Source: an uncultured Prevotellaceae bacterium (GTDB taxonomy: Bacteria > Bacteroidota > Bacteroidia > Bacteroidales > Bacteroidaceae). From it: a DNA stretch of 64,000 bases. The notes under the pieces were generated by a model that worked only from the letters and a program-made list of their open reading frames with translations, did not search any database and was not told the DNA's origin. Location: positions 30,746 to 94,745 of the forward strand of contig CACYKE010000017.1 in the NCBI GenBank assembly GCA_902774925.1. Reading direction: 5' to 3'. Numbering within the stretch: the first letter of the stretch is position 1; each line of letters opens with the position of its first letter. A program made the position numbers and the translations under genes. Shown in pieces: positions 1-10,650 of the stretch.

Positions 1-2
1 AT

Positions 3-1442
3 AAGGACAGACATATTACAATGGAGGCGCTTTCAGACATGAAGTCGCCTGCTTTTGTTTTTGATGTTCAGGAAATTCGCAGCCAACTGAATACGCTAAA
101 AGGAGATCATGCGGAACAACCCTTGCTTTGGATTGACCGTTGCGGTGCAGACCAGCGCGCAGACTCTTTGTTAGCATATCTCCAGCAGGTTGGCGAGATT
201 GGCTTCTCTCAACAGGCCTTTCACGTCAAGGCCATCGAAAACGACCTTCGTCGCTTGCGGACGCTCGATTTCGACGACGACAAAAATCAAGCCAGTAAGG
301 TTGCAGCTCGTTTGGAATATTACTTGACGAAAGCATGCGTCAGCTATTGCAAGGGCCAGCGTTTCGGTTTTGTCAATCCCCATCGGCTGTTTAACAACTT
401 GGATATCGAAAAACAAGACTCCACAGGTAAGTACGTCAAATACCGTGGGCTCTTCGACGTCAGCATGGACTTGCCCAAAGAGCATTATGCTGCAGAGGTG
501 AAGAACAGAATCAAGCACGACAGCATCGTAGAATATCTACAAGAAATTCAGCCACGCGATCCCTTTTACGCACGGTTGAAGACGATGCTTTCACAAGCTA
601 CCGATCCTGCAGAACGTCAGCGCATCATGGTCAATATGGAGCGTTCTCGTTGGCGTCGTCGCCAGCCACTGACCGATACGGGCAAGCGTATCGTTATCAA
701 CATTCCGGCCTACCACCTTTATGCCTATGGCCCTGGTGAGATGCTTGACATGCGTGTGGTCTGCGGAGCTTTTGGCACTAAGACTCCTCAGTTGTCGAGT
801 AACATCGAATACATGCAAGTCAATCCCCAGTGGGTCATTCCCAAGAGCATCATCGAAAATGAAGTTGCGCGACGTGCAGGCGATTCAGCCTATTTTGCAC
901 GTAACCGCTACGATATCGTCGACAAGACCACCAACCAAACGCTCGACGCCCGTCATGTGTCGCGCCAGCAATTGCTCAGCGGCAACTATCGCGTAGCCCA
1001 GAAGGGTGGGGCAGGAAACTCGCTTGGACGAATTGTCTTCCGCTTTAAGAATAATTTCTCCGTATATCTCCACGACACGTCCAATCCCAGTGCCTTCCAG
1101 CGCGCTTCCCGTGCTATGTCGCATGGTTGCGTACGCGTGGCGGAACCTTTTGAACTGGCGCGCTTTGTGCTCGACAGTCCTGACGAATGGTTGCTTGACC
1201 GCATCCGTATTGCGATGGGACTGTCTGCTGAGACGGAACAGGGTATTGAATGGCTGAACGCGCATCCCGACGAGGAGACGCACGATAAGATCATCAGCTA
1301 CGTCCCCGTATCGCCTCGCGTACCTCTTTATATTATATATTATACCCTCTGGCCTGACGAGAATGGCGTCTTACAGACATGGCCCGATGTCTATGGCTAC
1401 GATAAAGTGATGTGGAACCAATTGAAAGCTTTCGTATCATGA
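3..1442 (+). CDS. L,D-transpeptidase (YcbB/YkuD type), 5' end outside the window
   Basis: Periplasmic peptidoglycan L,D-transpeptidase that makes 3-3 cross-links or attaches proteins to murein. The C-terminal third carries the YkuD signature SHGCVRV with the catalytic Cys, preceded by the NPQWVIPKSII segment typical of YcbB-like enzymes. The frame is open to the left edge with no stop, and the first Met at 21 gives a protein without signal peptide. YcbB-like proteins are normally longer and exported, so the true start lies upstream and this is a partial gene. Its stop overlaps the following sigma factor start by four bases (ATGA), which implies translational coupling. Family assignment is strong; the exact cross-linking role is inferred. 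Confidence 0.88.
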   Translation, partial: KDRHITMEALSDMKSPAFVFDVQEIRSQLNTLKGDHAEQPLLWIDRCGADQRADSLLAYLQQVGEIGFSQQAFHVKAIENDLRRLRTLDFDDDKNQASKVAARLEYYLTKACVSYCKGQRFGFVNPHRLFNNLDIEKQDSTGKYVKYRGLFDVSMDLPKEHYAAEVKNRIKHDSIVEYLQEIQPRDPFYARLKTMLSQATDPAERQRIMVNMERSRWRRRQPLTDTGKRIVINIPAYHLYAYGPGEMLDMRVVCGAFGTKTPQLSSNIEYMQVNPQWVIPKSIIENEVARRAGDSAYFARNRYDIVDKTTNQTLDARHVSRQQLLSGNYRVAQKGGAGNSLGRIVFRFKNNFSVYLHDTSNPSAFQRASRAMSHGCVRVAEPFELARFVLDSPDEWLLDRIRIAMGLSAETEQGIEWLNAHPDEETHDKIISYVPVSPRVPLYIIYYTLWPDENGVLQTWPDVYGYDKVMWNQLKAFVS

Positions 1443-1990
1443 CCAAACAGGAAGAACAACAATTGGTCGAACAGTTGTCCGACCCCAAGCTGCAGCGTAA
1501 GGCCTTCGAACGTGTCGTGCGCGCATATAGCGAACAGCTCTACTGGCAGATCCGTCGTATGGTGCTTACCCATGAGGATGCCGACGACGTGTTGCAAAAT
1601 GTGTTCATCAAGGCGTGGACCCATTTGGATGACTTCCATCAGGAATCGCGTCTCTCCACGTGGCTCTACCGCATTGCCGTCAACGAGAGCATCGACTTCC
1701 TTCGCAAGCAGAAGAACATGACGCTGCAATATACCGACGACGTGGACAGTGGTGTTGCCAACATGCTTGTTGCCGACAACTATTTCGATGGTGACGAGAC
1801 GCAGGCCATGTTGCAGGAGGCTATCAGTACATTGCCCGATGTCCAGCGCACTGTCTTCAATCTGCGTTATTTCGACGACATGAAATACAGCGACATCAGC
1901 AAGCTGTTGAACACCTCTGAGGGAGCGCTGAAAGCATCCTATCACATTGCCGTCAAAAAGATTTCTGAATTTTTTAAGCGTCGTGATTAA
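1439..1990 (+). CDS. ECF-type RNA polymerase sigma factor
   Basis: Sigma-70 family, extracytoplasmic-function group, 183 aa. Region 2 is visible at about residues 20-90 (EDADDVLQNVFIKAW, then STWLYRIAVNESIDFLRK). Region 4 is near the C-terminus (LPDVQRTVFNLRYFDDMKYS followed by a helix-turn-helix). An upstream in-frame ATG at 1412 exists, but the ATG at 1439 overlaps the transpeptidase stop as ATGA and gives the usual ECF length, so I prefer it. A likely anti-sigma membrane protein follows within 45 bases. Target promoters cannot be told from this sequence; an envelope-stress role is inferred from the neighbours. Confidence 0.92.
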   Translation: MTKQEEQQLVEQLSDPKLQRKAFERVVRAYSEQLYWQIRRMVLTHEDADDVLQNVFIKAWTHLDDFHQESRLSTWLYRIAVNESIDFLRKQKNMTLQYTDDVDSGVANMLVADNYFDGDETQAMLQEAISTLPDVQRTVFNLRYFDDMKYSDISKLLNTSEGALKASYHIAVKKISEFFKRRD

Positions 1991-2033
1991 ACTTTTCACA
2001 ACGTGTTTCGTCATATCAAAAAAAGGAAAAATA

Positions 2034-2441
2034 ATGAACTACGAAGAAAAGGAAATAAAAGAGCGTTTCGGACAGGTTAACCCCTTCCGAGTTCCAGATG
2101 GTTATTTCGACCAACTGACCGAACGCGTGATGTCTCAGTTACCTGAGCGTGAACAGACGGCAGAAAATGTCTCGCTGTCATCCTCTCGTCCTAAGAGCCG
2201 CTTGGTGGCCTTGCGTCCTTGGATGTATGCTGCAGCCTGCACGGTGGCCGCTGTCTTTATGGGAGTAGCCCTCTATTTCCATCAGACAAAGGAAGACCAG
2301 ACGCTTGCCAATGCCAATGTCAATGCTTCTGTCAATGCCTCTGCGACCAATACCGAGAGCCAGTATATTGACGAGTATGCCGACTATGCGATGCTTGACA
2401 ATGCGGAAATTTATGCATATCTGGCTGACAATGATTTTTAA
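2034..2441 (+). CDS. Small single-pass membrane protein, probable anti-sigma factor
   Basis: A 135-aa protein with a cytoplasmic N-terminal stretch (NPFRVPDGYFDQLTERVMSQ), one transmembrane segment at about residues 63-82, and a short acidic outer tail containing the repeat NANVNASVNASA. The motif NPFxVPxGYFdxl is familiar from small proteins encoded after ECF sigma genes in Bacteroidota. The frame is open further upstream, but this ATG follows an A-rich stretch and gives a sensible protein. It sits 43 bases after the sigma gene and one base before the next gene. No ZAS zinc motif is seen, so the anti-sigma role is inferred from position and topology. Confidence 0.7.
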   Translation: MNYEEKEIKERFGQVNPFRVPDGYFDQLTERVMSQLPEREQTAENVSLSSSRPKSRLVALRPWMYAAACTVAAVFMGVALYFHQTKEDQTLANANVNASVNASATNTESQYIDEYADYAMLDNAEIYAYLADNDF

Positions 2442-2442
2442 A

Positions 2443-2919
2443 ATGAAAAGTATGAAACGTTTAACTACCATTCTTTTCTGCCTGATGATGGTCATTTCGG
2501 TGAGCGCTCAGGAGCAGAAGAAGTTCTCGCCCGAGAAATTCCAGGCCGACCTTGAGGCGTACATCACGCGTGAGGCACATTTCGACCAACAGGAGGCTGC
2601 CAAATACTTCCCTCTGTTGCGTGAGATGCAGGCGAAGCAACGTGCCATCTACGCCCGCATGTACAAAAAAGAGAAACCTTCAGGCGATGCGAAGTGTGCC
2701 GAGGCTATCGCCAACTATGACAAGGCCAACATCGAACTGAAGCAGTTGGACCAGACTTATCACAAGAAAATGATGAAGGTCGTTCCTGCCAGCAAGGTTT
2801 TCGACGCCATGAAGGCCGAAAACGATTTCCATCGTAACATGATGAAGGGATTCCAGCACGGAGGACGTCCTAATGGTCCGTTTAACGGTGGTGGTAAGCA
2901 GTGGGGCAAACGCCGCTAA
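2443..2919 (+). CDS. Exported Spy/CpxP-like helical protein
   Basis: A 158-aa protein with a signal peptide (MKRLTTILFCLMMVISVSAQ, start at 2443 or at 2452). The rest is charged and helical (KYFPLLREMQAKQRAIYARM, then a KQLDQTYHKKMMKV segment) with a basic Gly-rich tail. This layout resembles periplasmic heavy-metal-resistor or Spy/CpxP-type proteins, which sense or buffer envelope stress, though no diagnostic LTxxQ motif is plain. It begins one base after the presumed anti-sigma gene, so sigma, anti-sigma and this protein form one operon. Its 3' end overlaps the convergent endonuclease III gene by 38 bp. Confidence 0.65.
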   Translation: MKSMKRLTTILFCLMMVISVSAQEQKKFSPEKFQADLEAYITREAHFDQQEAAKYFPLLREMQAKQRAIYARMYKKEKPSGDAKCAEAIANYDKANIELKQLDQTYHKKMMKVVPASKVFDAMKAENDFHRNMMKGFQHGGRPNGPFNGGGKQWGKRR

Positions 2920-3523
2920 GCCCACATCGTTCACAATGCGGTTTGCGTGACGTACAGAGGTAACGTCCATGCAATAATAACCAATGGTGTGCCCGGGGAA
3001 TATCTTCCTCGGGTATATTTTTTGTCAGCGCGCATTCTACCTTGTAGGGTGTGTCGTCCTTCTCTGCGACCAGCCCCAGGCGGTGGCTCACGCGGAACAC
3101 ATGGGTGTCTACTGCCATTGTGGACTTTCCGAAAGCCACGCTTTGGATGACGTTAGCCGTCTTGCGACCTACGCCCGGCAAGTCCAACAGTTGGTTCATA
3201 TCTGCAGGCACTTCACAGTTGTGCCGTTCTGTCAACATCCGCGCCATCTTCACCAGGTGGTCGGCCTTCGAGTTCGGATACGACACGCTCTTGATGAGTT
3301 CCAGCACGTCGTCCACCTCTGCTTGCGCCATCGTCCGTGCATCGGGATAATTACGAAACAGCTCCGGTGTCACCTGATTGATGCGTTTGTCGGTACATTG
3401 TGCACTCAGTATGACTGCTACCAGCAATTGGAACACGCTACCGAACTCCAGTTCAGTATCAGCCATGGGCATCTCCTTGCGGAAGTAGTCCAATATTTGC
3501 TTGTAGCGTTCTTTTTTGGTCAC
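2882..3523 (-). CDS. nth: Endonuclease III
   Basis: DNA glycosylase/AP lyase of base-excision repair that removes oxidised pyrimidines. The helix-hairpin-helix LDLPGVGRKTANVI includes the catalytic Lys, and VDTHVFRV carries the conserved Asp. The [4Fe-4S] cluster ligands appear near the C-terminus in the pattern C-x6-C-x2-C-x5-C (CTSRKPHCERCGLSGVC). The length of 213 aa is normal. It starts 22 bases after riboflavin synthase on the same strand and is probably co-transcribed with it. The 3' end overlaps the convergent Spy-like gene, so the two transcripts are antisense over their last 38 bp. Confidence 0.96.
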   Translation of the reverse strand: MTKKERYKQILDYFRKEMPMADTELEFGSVFQLLVAVILSAQCTDKRINQVTPELFRNYPDARTMAQAEVDDVLELIKSVSYPNSKADHLVKMARMLTERHNCEVPADMNQLLDLPGVGRKTANVIQSVAFGKSTMAVDTHVFRVSHRLGLVAEKDDTPYKVECALTKNIPEEDIPRAHHWLLLHGRYLCTSRKPHCERCGLSGVCPTAYHHR

Positions 3524-3545
3524 AGGCGAAGCGGGTAGGTAATTA

Positions 3546-4148
3546 TTATTTCAGCTGTTGCAGGCGGGCAATGTATTTGCCGATGATGTCAAATTCCAGA
3601 TTCACCACGCTACCCACCTTGATGTCACAGAAGTTCGTGTGTTCGAAGGTATAGGGAATGATGGCCACCTGGAATGTGTTCTGCGTGGGATTACACACTG
3701 TCAGCGACACGCCGTTTACCGTCACGGAACCTTTGTCAACGGTAAAGTATCCGTTGCGGGCCATTTCCAGATCCTGCTTGTATTCGAAGGTGAAATACGT
3801 GCTGCCACCGGCGTCCTCTACTGCCGTACAACGCGCCGTCTCGTCCACGTGACCTTGCACGATGTGACCGTCCAGACGTCCGTTCATCAACATCGAGCGC
3901 TCTACGTTCACCTTGTCGCCAACCGCGAGCAGTCCGAGGTTCGAACGGTCCAGTGTCTCCTTCATCGCCGTCATCGTGTACGTGCCGTTCTCTATCTTTA
4001 CTACCGTCAGACACACACCGTTATGAGCGACGCTCTGGTCAATGCCCAACTCGTCGACGAATGAACAGCGCAACGTGAAATCGATATTTTCCTTGTCTTT
4101 CTTGATGGCTACAACCGTAGCAAATTCCTCAATAATTCCTGAAAACAT
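3546..4148 (-). CDS. ribE: Riboflavin synthase, alpha subunit
   Basis: Converts two molecules of 6,7-dimethyl-8-ribityllumazine to riboflavin and the pyrimidinedione precursor. The protein begins MFSGIIEE and consists of two lumazine-binding repeats; SVAHNGVCLTV in the first matches SVTVNGVSLTV in the second. Its 200 aa is the family length. The leader upstream contains a structured RNA (4161-4342), but I do not see the conserved FMN riboswitch core. Endonuclease III follows 22 bases downstream. No other rib genes are nearby. Confidence 0.96.
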   Translation of the reverse strand: MFSGIIEEFATVVAIKKDKENIDFTLRCSFVDELGIDQSVAHNGVCLTVVKIENGTYTMTAMKETLDRSNLGLLAVGDKVNVERSMLMNGRLDGHIVQGHVDETARCTAVEDAGGSTYFTFEYKQDLEMARNGYFTVDKGSVTVNGVSLTVCNPTQNTFQVAIIPYTFEHTNFCDIKVGSVVNLEFDIIGKYIARLQQLK

Positions 4149-4160
4149 ACCTCTTACTTC

Positions 4161-4342
4161 TAAAAAGAAAGGGGGACGCCCGGTGATGTGATGAAAACTC
4201 CTTTGTTAAAAGATTCGAGTGCTCTCCGTCTTTGTAATCCACCGGCCTTGCGGCTTTTATTGTGGCCCGCCATCGACAGGAGAAGTCAGCTCAGTTTTCA
4301 ATGTAATTTGATGAGTATCCCGATCGAACCGGCACGCCCCCC
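4161..4342 (-). ncRNA. Structured RNA between the sugar kinase and ribE (class unknown; 6S-like or leader RNA)
   Basis: On the minus strand, G-rich 4342-4328 pairs with C-rich 4171-4184 in a helix of about 14 bp with one bulge, followed by TTTCTTTTT, so the end looks like an intrinsic terminator. Inside are TGAAAACT/AGTTTTCA (4300-4293 with 4199-4192), TCTCCTGTC/GACGGAGA (4283-4275 with 4230-4223) and an apical GCC-GCAA-GGC hairpin (4254-4245). Two outer pairs that are G-U on the minus strand would be A-C on the plus strand, which favours minus-strand transcription. A long rod with large internal loops suggests 6S RNA or a regulatory leader of ribE. The class is not established. Confidence 0.45.
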
Positions 4343-4349
4343 ATTTTTC

Positions 4350-5945
4350 TTATTTGTGGTCTACAGCAGCCTGCTCGATGGGCAGACAGCGCTTGTAGTT
4401 CTCAATATATTTTTCGAATCCGGCAACATCCTCGGCGGTGGGGGCTACTGACGTTCCCTTGTTGCCTGCAAACACCACCTGCTCCAGATAGTCGGCCAGC
4501 GACTTACCATTATTATTAATAAGGTATCCGGCCAGCAGGGCGATACCCCATGCACCACCTTCGCCTGCCGTCTCCATCACGCTGATGGGCGAGTTCAAGG
4601 CGGCAGCCAACATGCGCTGACCAACGCCGGCGGTCTTGAAATATCCGCCGTGACCAGTGATGCGGTCCACCTTGATCTTCTCTTCCTTCAGCAGGATGTC
4701 GTTACCAATCTTCAGCACGCCGATGGCTCCGTAGAGGTGGCTGCGCATGAAGTTAGCAAGGTTGAACTTGTCGTTTGCCGAACGCACGAACATCGGACGA
4801 CCCTCAGCCAAACCCGTGACAGGCTCGCCGCTGACGTAGTTGTAGGCCATCAGTCCGCCGCAGTCGGTATCACCCTTCAGTGCCTCGTTAAACAGCTTGC
4901 TGTAGAGCTCGTTCATATCGACGGGAACACCCAGCAACTGCTGATACTCCTTGAATAGTCCCACCCACGCGTTGATGTCCGACGTACAGTTGTTGCAATG
5001 CACCATAGCCACGAGGCTTCCGTCCGGCGTCGTCACCATGTCAATCATCTCGTAAGGCTTCGACAGCGGCTTCTCCAGCACAATCATCGAGAACGACGAC
5101 GTTCCTGCGCTGACGTTACCCGTGCGCTGCTTCACGGCGTTCGTAGCCACCATACCCGTGCCTGCGTCACCCTCAGGAGGACATACGGGCACACCGGCTT
5201 TCAGCGTTCCGCTGACGTCCAGCTTCTTCACACCGGCTTCCGTTAGTTTTCCGGCATTCTCACCGGCACTCAGCGACTTCGGCAGGATGTCCAGCAACTT
5301 GTAGGGCAAACCCTTGGATGCAAGGATGGCGTCGAACTTCTTCACCATCTCCGCGTCGTACGTCTTCGTGGCGGGATCAACGGGAATCATACCCGATGCA
5401 TCGCCAACACCCAGAACAAACTCACCCGTCAACTGCCAGTGGATATATCCTGCCAGCGTGGTCAGATATTTGATGTCCTTCACGTGCGGCTCGTTGTCCA
5501 GTATGCACTGATACAGGTGCGAGATGCTCCAGCGCAGGGGGATGTTATAGTTGAACAGCTTCGACAGTTCTGCTGCTGCCTTGCCCGTGTTCGTGTTACG
5601 CCACGTGCGGAACGGCACCAGAATCTGCTCGTCGGCATTGAATGCCATGTAGCCATGCATCATAGCCGAGAAACCGATACCTGCCAGCTGTTCTATCTCG
5701 CAGTCATACTGTGACTTCACGTCCTTGCGCAGGTCGGCATAGCAATCCTGCAAGCCCTTCCAGATAATGTCGATGCTGTACGTCCACAGTCCGTCCACCA
5801 ACTGGTTCTCCCACTCGAAAGAGCCCTGGGCAATAGGTTTATTCTCCTGGTCGATGAGCACGGCCTTGATACGTGTGGAACCGAACTCGATTCCCAAGAT
5901 AGCCTTACCGGCCTCGATGGTTTGTTTTGCTTGTTTTACGTCCAT
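4350..5945 (-). CDS. FGGY-family carbohydrate kinase (xylulokinase or L-ribulokinase type)
   Basis: ATP-dependent kinase that phosphorylates a pentulose-type sugar before its entry into the pentose phosphate pathway. The N-terminal FGGY domain begins with the phosphate-binding segment GIEFGSTRIKAVLID. The C-terminal domain has GHGGYFKTAGVGQRMLAAAL and a Gly-rich ETAGEGGAWGIA motif. The length, 531 aa, fits the family. The frame stays open upstream through the promoter, but the ATG at 5945 lies just after the -7 box and is the sensible start. The gene diverges from an exported beta-galactosidase. Xylulose and L-ribulose kinases of this group are hard to separate by eye, so no symbol is given. 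Confidence 0.85.
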   Translation of the reverse strand: MDVKQAKQTIEAGKAILGIEFGSTRIKAVLIDQENKPIAQGSFEWENQLVDGLWTYSIDIIWKGLQDCYADLRKDVKSQYDCEIEQLAGIGFSAMMHGYMAFNADEQILVPFRTWRNTNTGKAAAELSKLFNYNIPLRWSISHLYQCILDNEPHVKDIKYLTTLAGYIHWQLTGEFVLGVGDASGMIPVDPATKTYDAEMVKKFDAILASKGLPYKLLDILPKSLSAGENAGKLTEAGVKKLDVSGTLKAGVPVCPPEGDAGTGMVATNAVKQRTGNVSAGTSSFSMIVLEKPLSKPYEMIDMVTTPDGSLVAMVHCNNCTSDINAWVGLFKEYQQLLGVPVDMNELYSKLFNEALKGDTDCGGLMAYNYVSGEPVTGLAEGRPMFVRSANDKFNLANFMRSHLYGAIGVLKIGNDILLKEEKIKVDRITGHGGYFKTAGVGQRMLAAALNSPISVMETAGEGGAWGIALLAGYLINNNGKSLADYLEQVVFAGNKGTSVAPTAEDVAGFEKYIENYKRCLPIEQAAVDHK

Positions 5946-5974
5946 ATTATTATATGTGTTATAGTTTCTGAGGG

Positions 5975-6025
5975 CAAAGATACGAAAAAAAAGTGGACTG
6001 ACCAAACATCAGCCCACCTTTTTTT
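5975..6025 (-). promoter_or_regulatory. Composite hairpin-promoter element, copy 1 (kinase promoter)
   Basis: On the minus strand a 9-bp inverted repeat (GTGGGCTGA at 6017-6009, TCAGTCCAC at 6001-5993, 7-nt loop) is followed by eight T. The loop holds TTTG (6006-6003), and TATCTTTG lies 20 bases further (5982-5975). The element is therefore both terminator-like and the kinase promoter. Near-identical copies lie at 29078, 34670 and 63723. Confidence 0.75.
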
Positions 6026-6084
6026 ATTTATTCGTTGTCATTTATCGTTAATAACCGAATCTATTGAAAATAATCTGGGAAACG

Positions 6085-6116
6085 TTTGGCTTTCCCGATA
6101 TTTTTTTGTATCTTCG
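6085..6116 (+). promoter_or_regulatory. Promoter of the beta-galactosidase gene
   Basis: TTTG at 6085-6088, 20-base spacer, then TATCTTCG at 6109-6116. This is a one-base variant of the Bacteroidota -7 box TAnnTTTG, 33 bases before the ATG. Confidence 0.65.
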
Positions 6117-6137
6117 CGGCTGAAACGAAAATCATAA

Positions 6138-9170
<3,033 letters not shown>

Positions 9171-9489
9171 GAATCGCACAAGGTATAAAACTCGGTTACG
9201 GGCGGGCGGTCGCAATAATGCGGCCTCCCGCTCGAATTAATACGGCCCCTCGCCCGAATGAATGCGGGCGGGAGCCCGAATCCGCTTACCTACGCATTCG
9301 CTCCCTTTTACATAGGCACTTTCCCCCTGTTTGCACGGCACTCTTCCCCTTCAACTGCCCGCTACCGCTTAACGGGACACGGGCAGACCCCTTTTTTCAA
9401 AAGGACTATTCAGAGTGCTCTACCCAATGCTTTTAGGGCTTTCAGCTGGGGAAGTTTTTTTGAGTATACCCATTTTTGGGTTGAAAATA
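9171..9489. other. GC-rich non-coding gap after the beta-galactosidase gene
   Basis: No convincing gene. The left half holds three 22-bp tandem units (9216-9281). The right half has short C-rich and T-rich runs, with CCCCTTTTTTC near 9395-9405 as a possible weak terminator. Base composition changes sharply from GC-rich to AT-rich towards 9480. Confidence 0.5.
9216..9281. repeat. Three tandem 22-bp GC-rich units
   Basis: Units at 9216-9237, 9238-9259 and 9260-9281 each begin (T/G)AAT(G/A)CGG and end (C/T)CGAAT. The middle parts differ, and the third reads as a partial inversion (GGGCGGGAGCCC). Too few units and no spacers, so not a CRISPR array. Confidence 0.7.
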
Positions 9490-9521
9490 TTTGCGCATAT
9501 GAGAATTAGTTTGTACCTTTG
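9490..9521 (+). promoter_or_regulatory. Promoter of the accessory cluster
   Basis: TTTG at 9490-9493, a 20-base spacer and TACCTTTG at 9514-9521, 31 bases before the first ATG of the cluster. Full match to the Bacteroidota consensus. Confidence 0.8.
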
Positions 9522-9551
9522 CAGGCCAATTTAAATATATATACGGATTTT

Positions 9552-10604
9552 ATGATGTTTAGAAGATTGTTTTTCAGTATTTTAGCCCTTACGCTGCAAC
9601 TGTTCTTACAACCTGTTGTAGCCCAGATGATGACTGCCCAGCAGGAGAGTCAGGATTCAACTATTAACGTCGTTGCCTATTTCTGCAAGAACGACACACT
9701 AGGCTATGATTTCCAGCATGTGAAGATGAAGATAGTGGACAACGACACCACCGTGAATTACTATTATAATAGTGAGTTTCAGCTGATAGTCAGAGACTCA
9801 ACTAGCCAAGGTTATAAGATAGAGATGAAGCCTATCAGTAATCATTGCGAGATGCCTGAAGATACGTTAATGGCTCAGGTTTTTGAAAAAATAGCTAATT
9901 CAATGGGTGATGTGCCCCTTATTTTCACTACCGATGAATATGGCACCATCCAGCATGCGGAAAATTGGCGGGAGGTACGTGACTTTACACGTAAATTGAG
10001 CAAATCGATGACCGACAGCCTTTATGCCTTAAAGCCGGAACTGGCTAAAGCTATTGACCGTCAGCGTTTTGAGGCTTCCCTCAATCTGCAATTTGCTAAT
10101 GAAAAGGCCATCCTTGACGGATATGAGGAACTTCGGATTCTCTTTGGACTTTATGGAAAATCATATCGTATAGGCAAGAGCGAGGAAGACGTGATGAATC
10201 CAAGCGGGTATCCACAACATTTGAAATTTGTAGTGAGTTATGGCAAGACAAGTGAGGACTACGGATTTGAGGACGACTATTTCGTAAATTGTCTTTCAGA
10301 AGTGACGATTCCGGCAAAGGACGTCGTCAACCTTACAACTGATCGCATGAACATGATGTATAATCATGAGATGACCGATGAAGAACGCCAGAATTTTGAG
10401 AAAGAGATTGATGAAGATGCCAAGGTCAGTATCATTGAAGGCTATGACTATTTCTATAATGGCTGGCCATGCGATATGTTGTATGAAAAAGTGACCGACC
10501 TGAAAAATGTCCGCAATGTGGAGGTTTACCGAATCCAGTGGACTACACGCAGTTGGGGTATCTTTGGAGGTGGTGAAGCACTGGATGCAGGAGTCAGTCT
10601 TTAA
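9552..10604 (+). CDS. Exported protein of unknown function
   Basis: 350 aa with a clear signal peptide (MMFRRLFFSILALTLQLFLQPVVAQ). The frame is open from 9519, but that part overlaps the -7 box of the promoter, so 9552 (or 9555) is the start. The mature part is acidic and mixed alpha/beta, with NINVVAYFC-like strands at the start and a C-terminal segment rich in aromatic residues (YDYFYNGWPCDMLYEKVTD). No family recognised. It is the first gene after a strong promoter and is followed after 46 bases by an exported TPR-like protein, so the two are probably co-expressed. Confidence 0.7.
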   Translation: MMFRRLFFSILALTLQLFLQPVVAQMMTAQQESQDSTINVVAYFCKNDTLGYDFQHVKMKIVDNDTTVNYYYNSEFQLIVRDSTSQGYKIEMKPISNHCEMPEDTLMAQVFEKIANSMGDVPLIFTTDEYGTIQHAENWREVRDFTRKLSKSMTDSLYALKPELAKAIDRQRFEASLNLQFANEKAILDGYEELRILFGLYGKSYRIGKSEEDVMNPSGYPQHLKFVVSYGKTSEDYGFEDDYFVNCLSEVTIPAKDVVNLTTDRMNMMYNHEMTDEERQNFEKEIDEDAKVSIIEGYDYFYNGWPCDMLYEKVTDLKNVRNVEVYRIQWTTRSWGIFGGGEALDAGVSL

Positions 10605-10650
10605 GGTGTTGAATGTAAAGTAGATGGATATAAAACTGAAAATTGTTTTT

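Noticed and set aside
1412-1438. Upstream ATG as start of the sigma factor
   Set aside because: It would extend into the transpeptidase gene by 31 bases; the ATGA overlap at 1439 gives the usual family N-terminus.
4149-4349. FMN riboswitch before riboflavin synthase
   Set aside because: The conserved FMN-binding core sequences are absent. The RNA fold there is real-looking but of another type.
5946-6005. N-terminal extension of the sugar kinase
   Set aside because: It is a translation of the promoter element (-7 box and T-run); the LolA-like gene shows the same false extension from its own copy.
9216-9281. CRISPR array
   Set aside because: Only three directly abutting 22-bp units without spacers, and no cas genes in the window.
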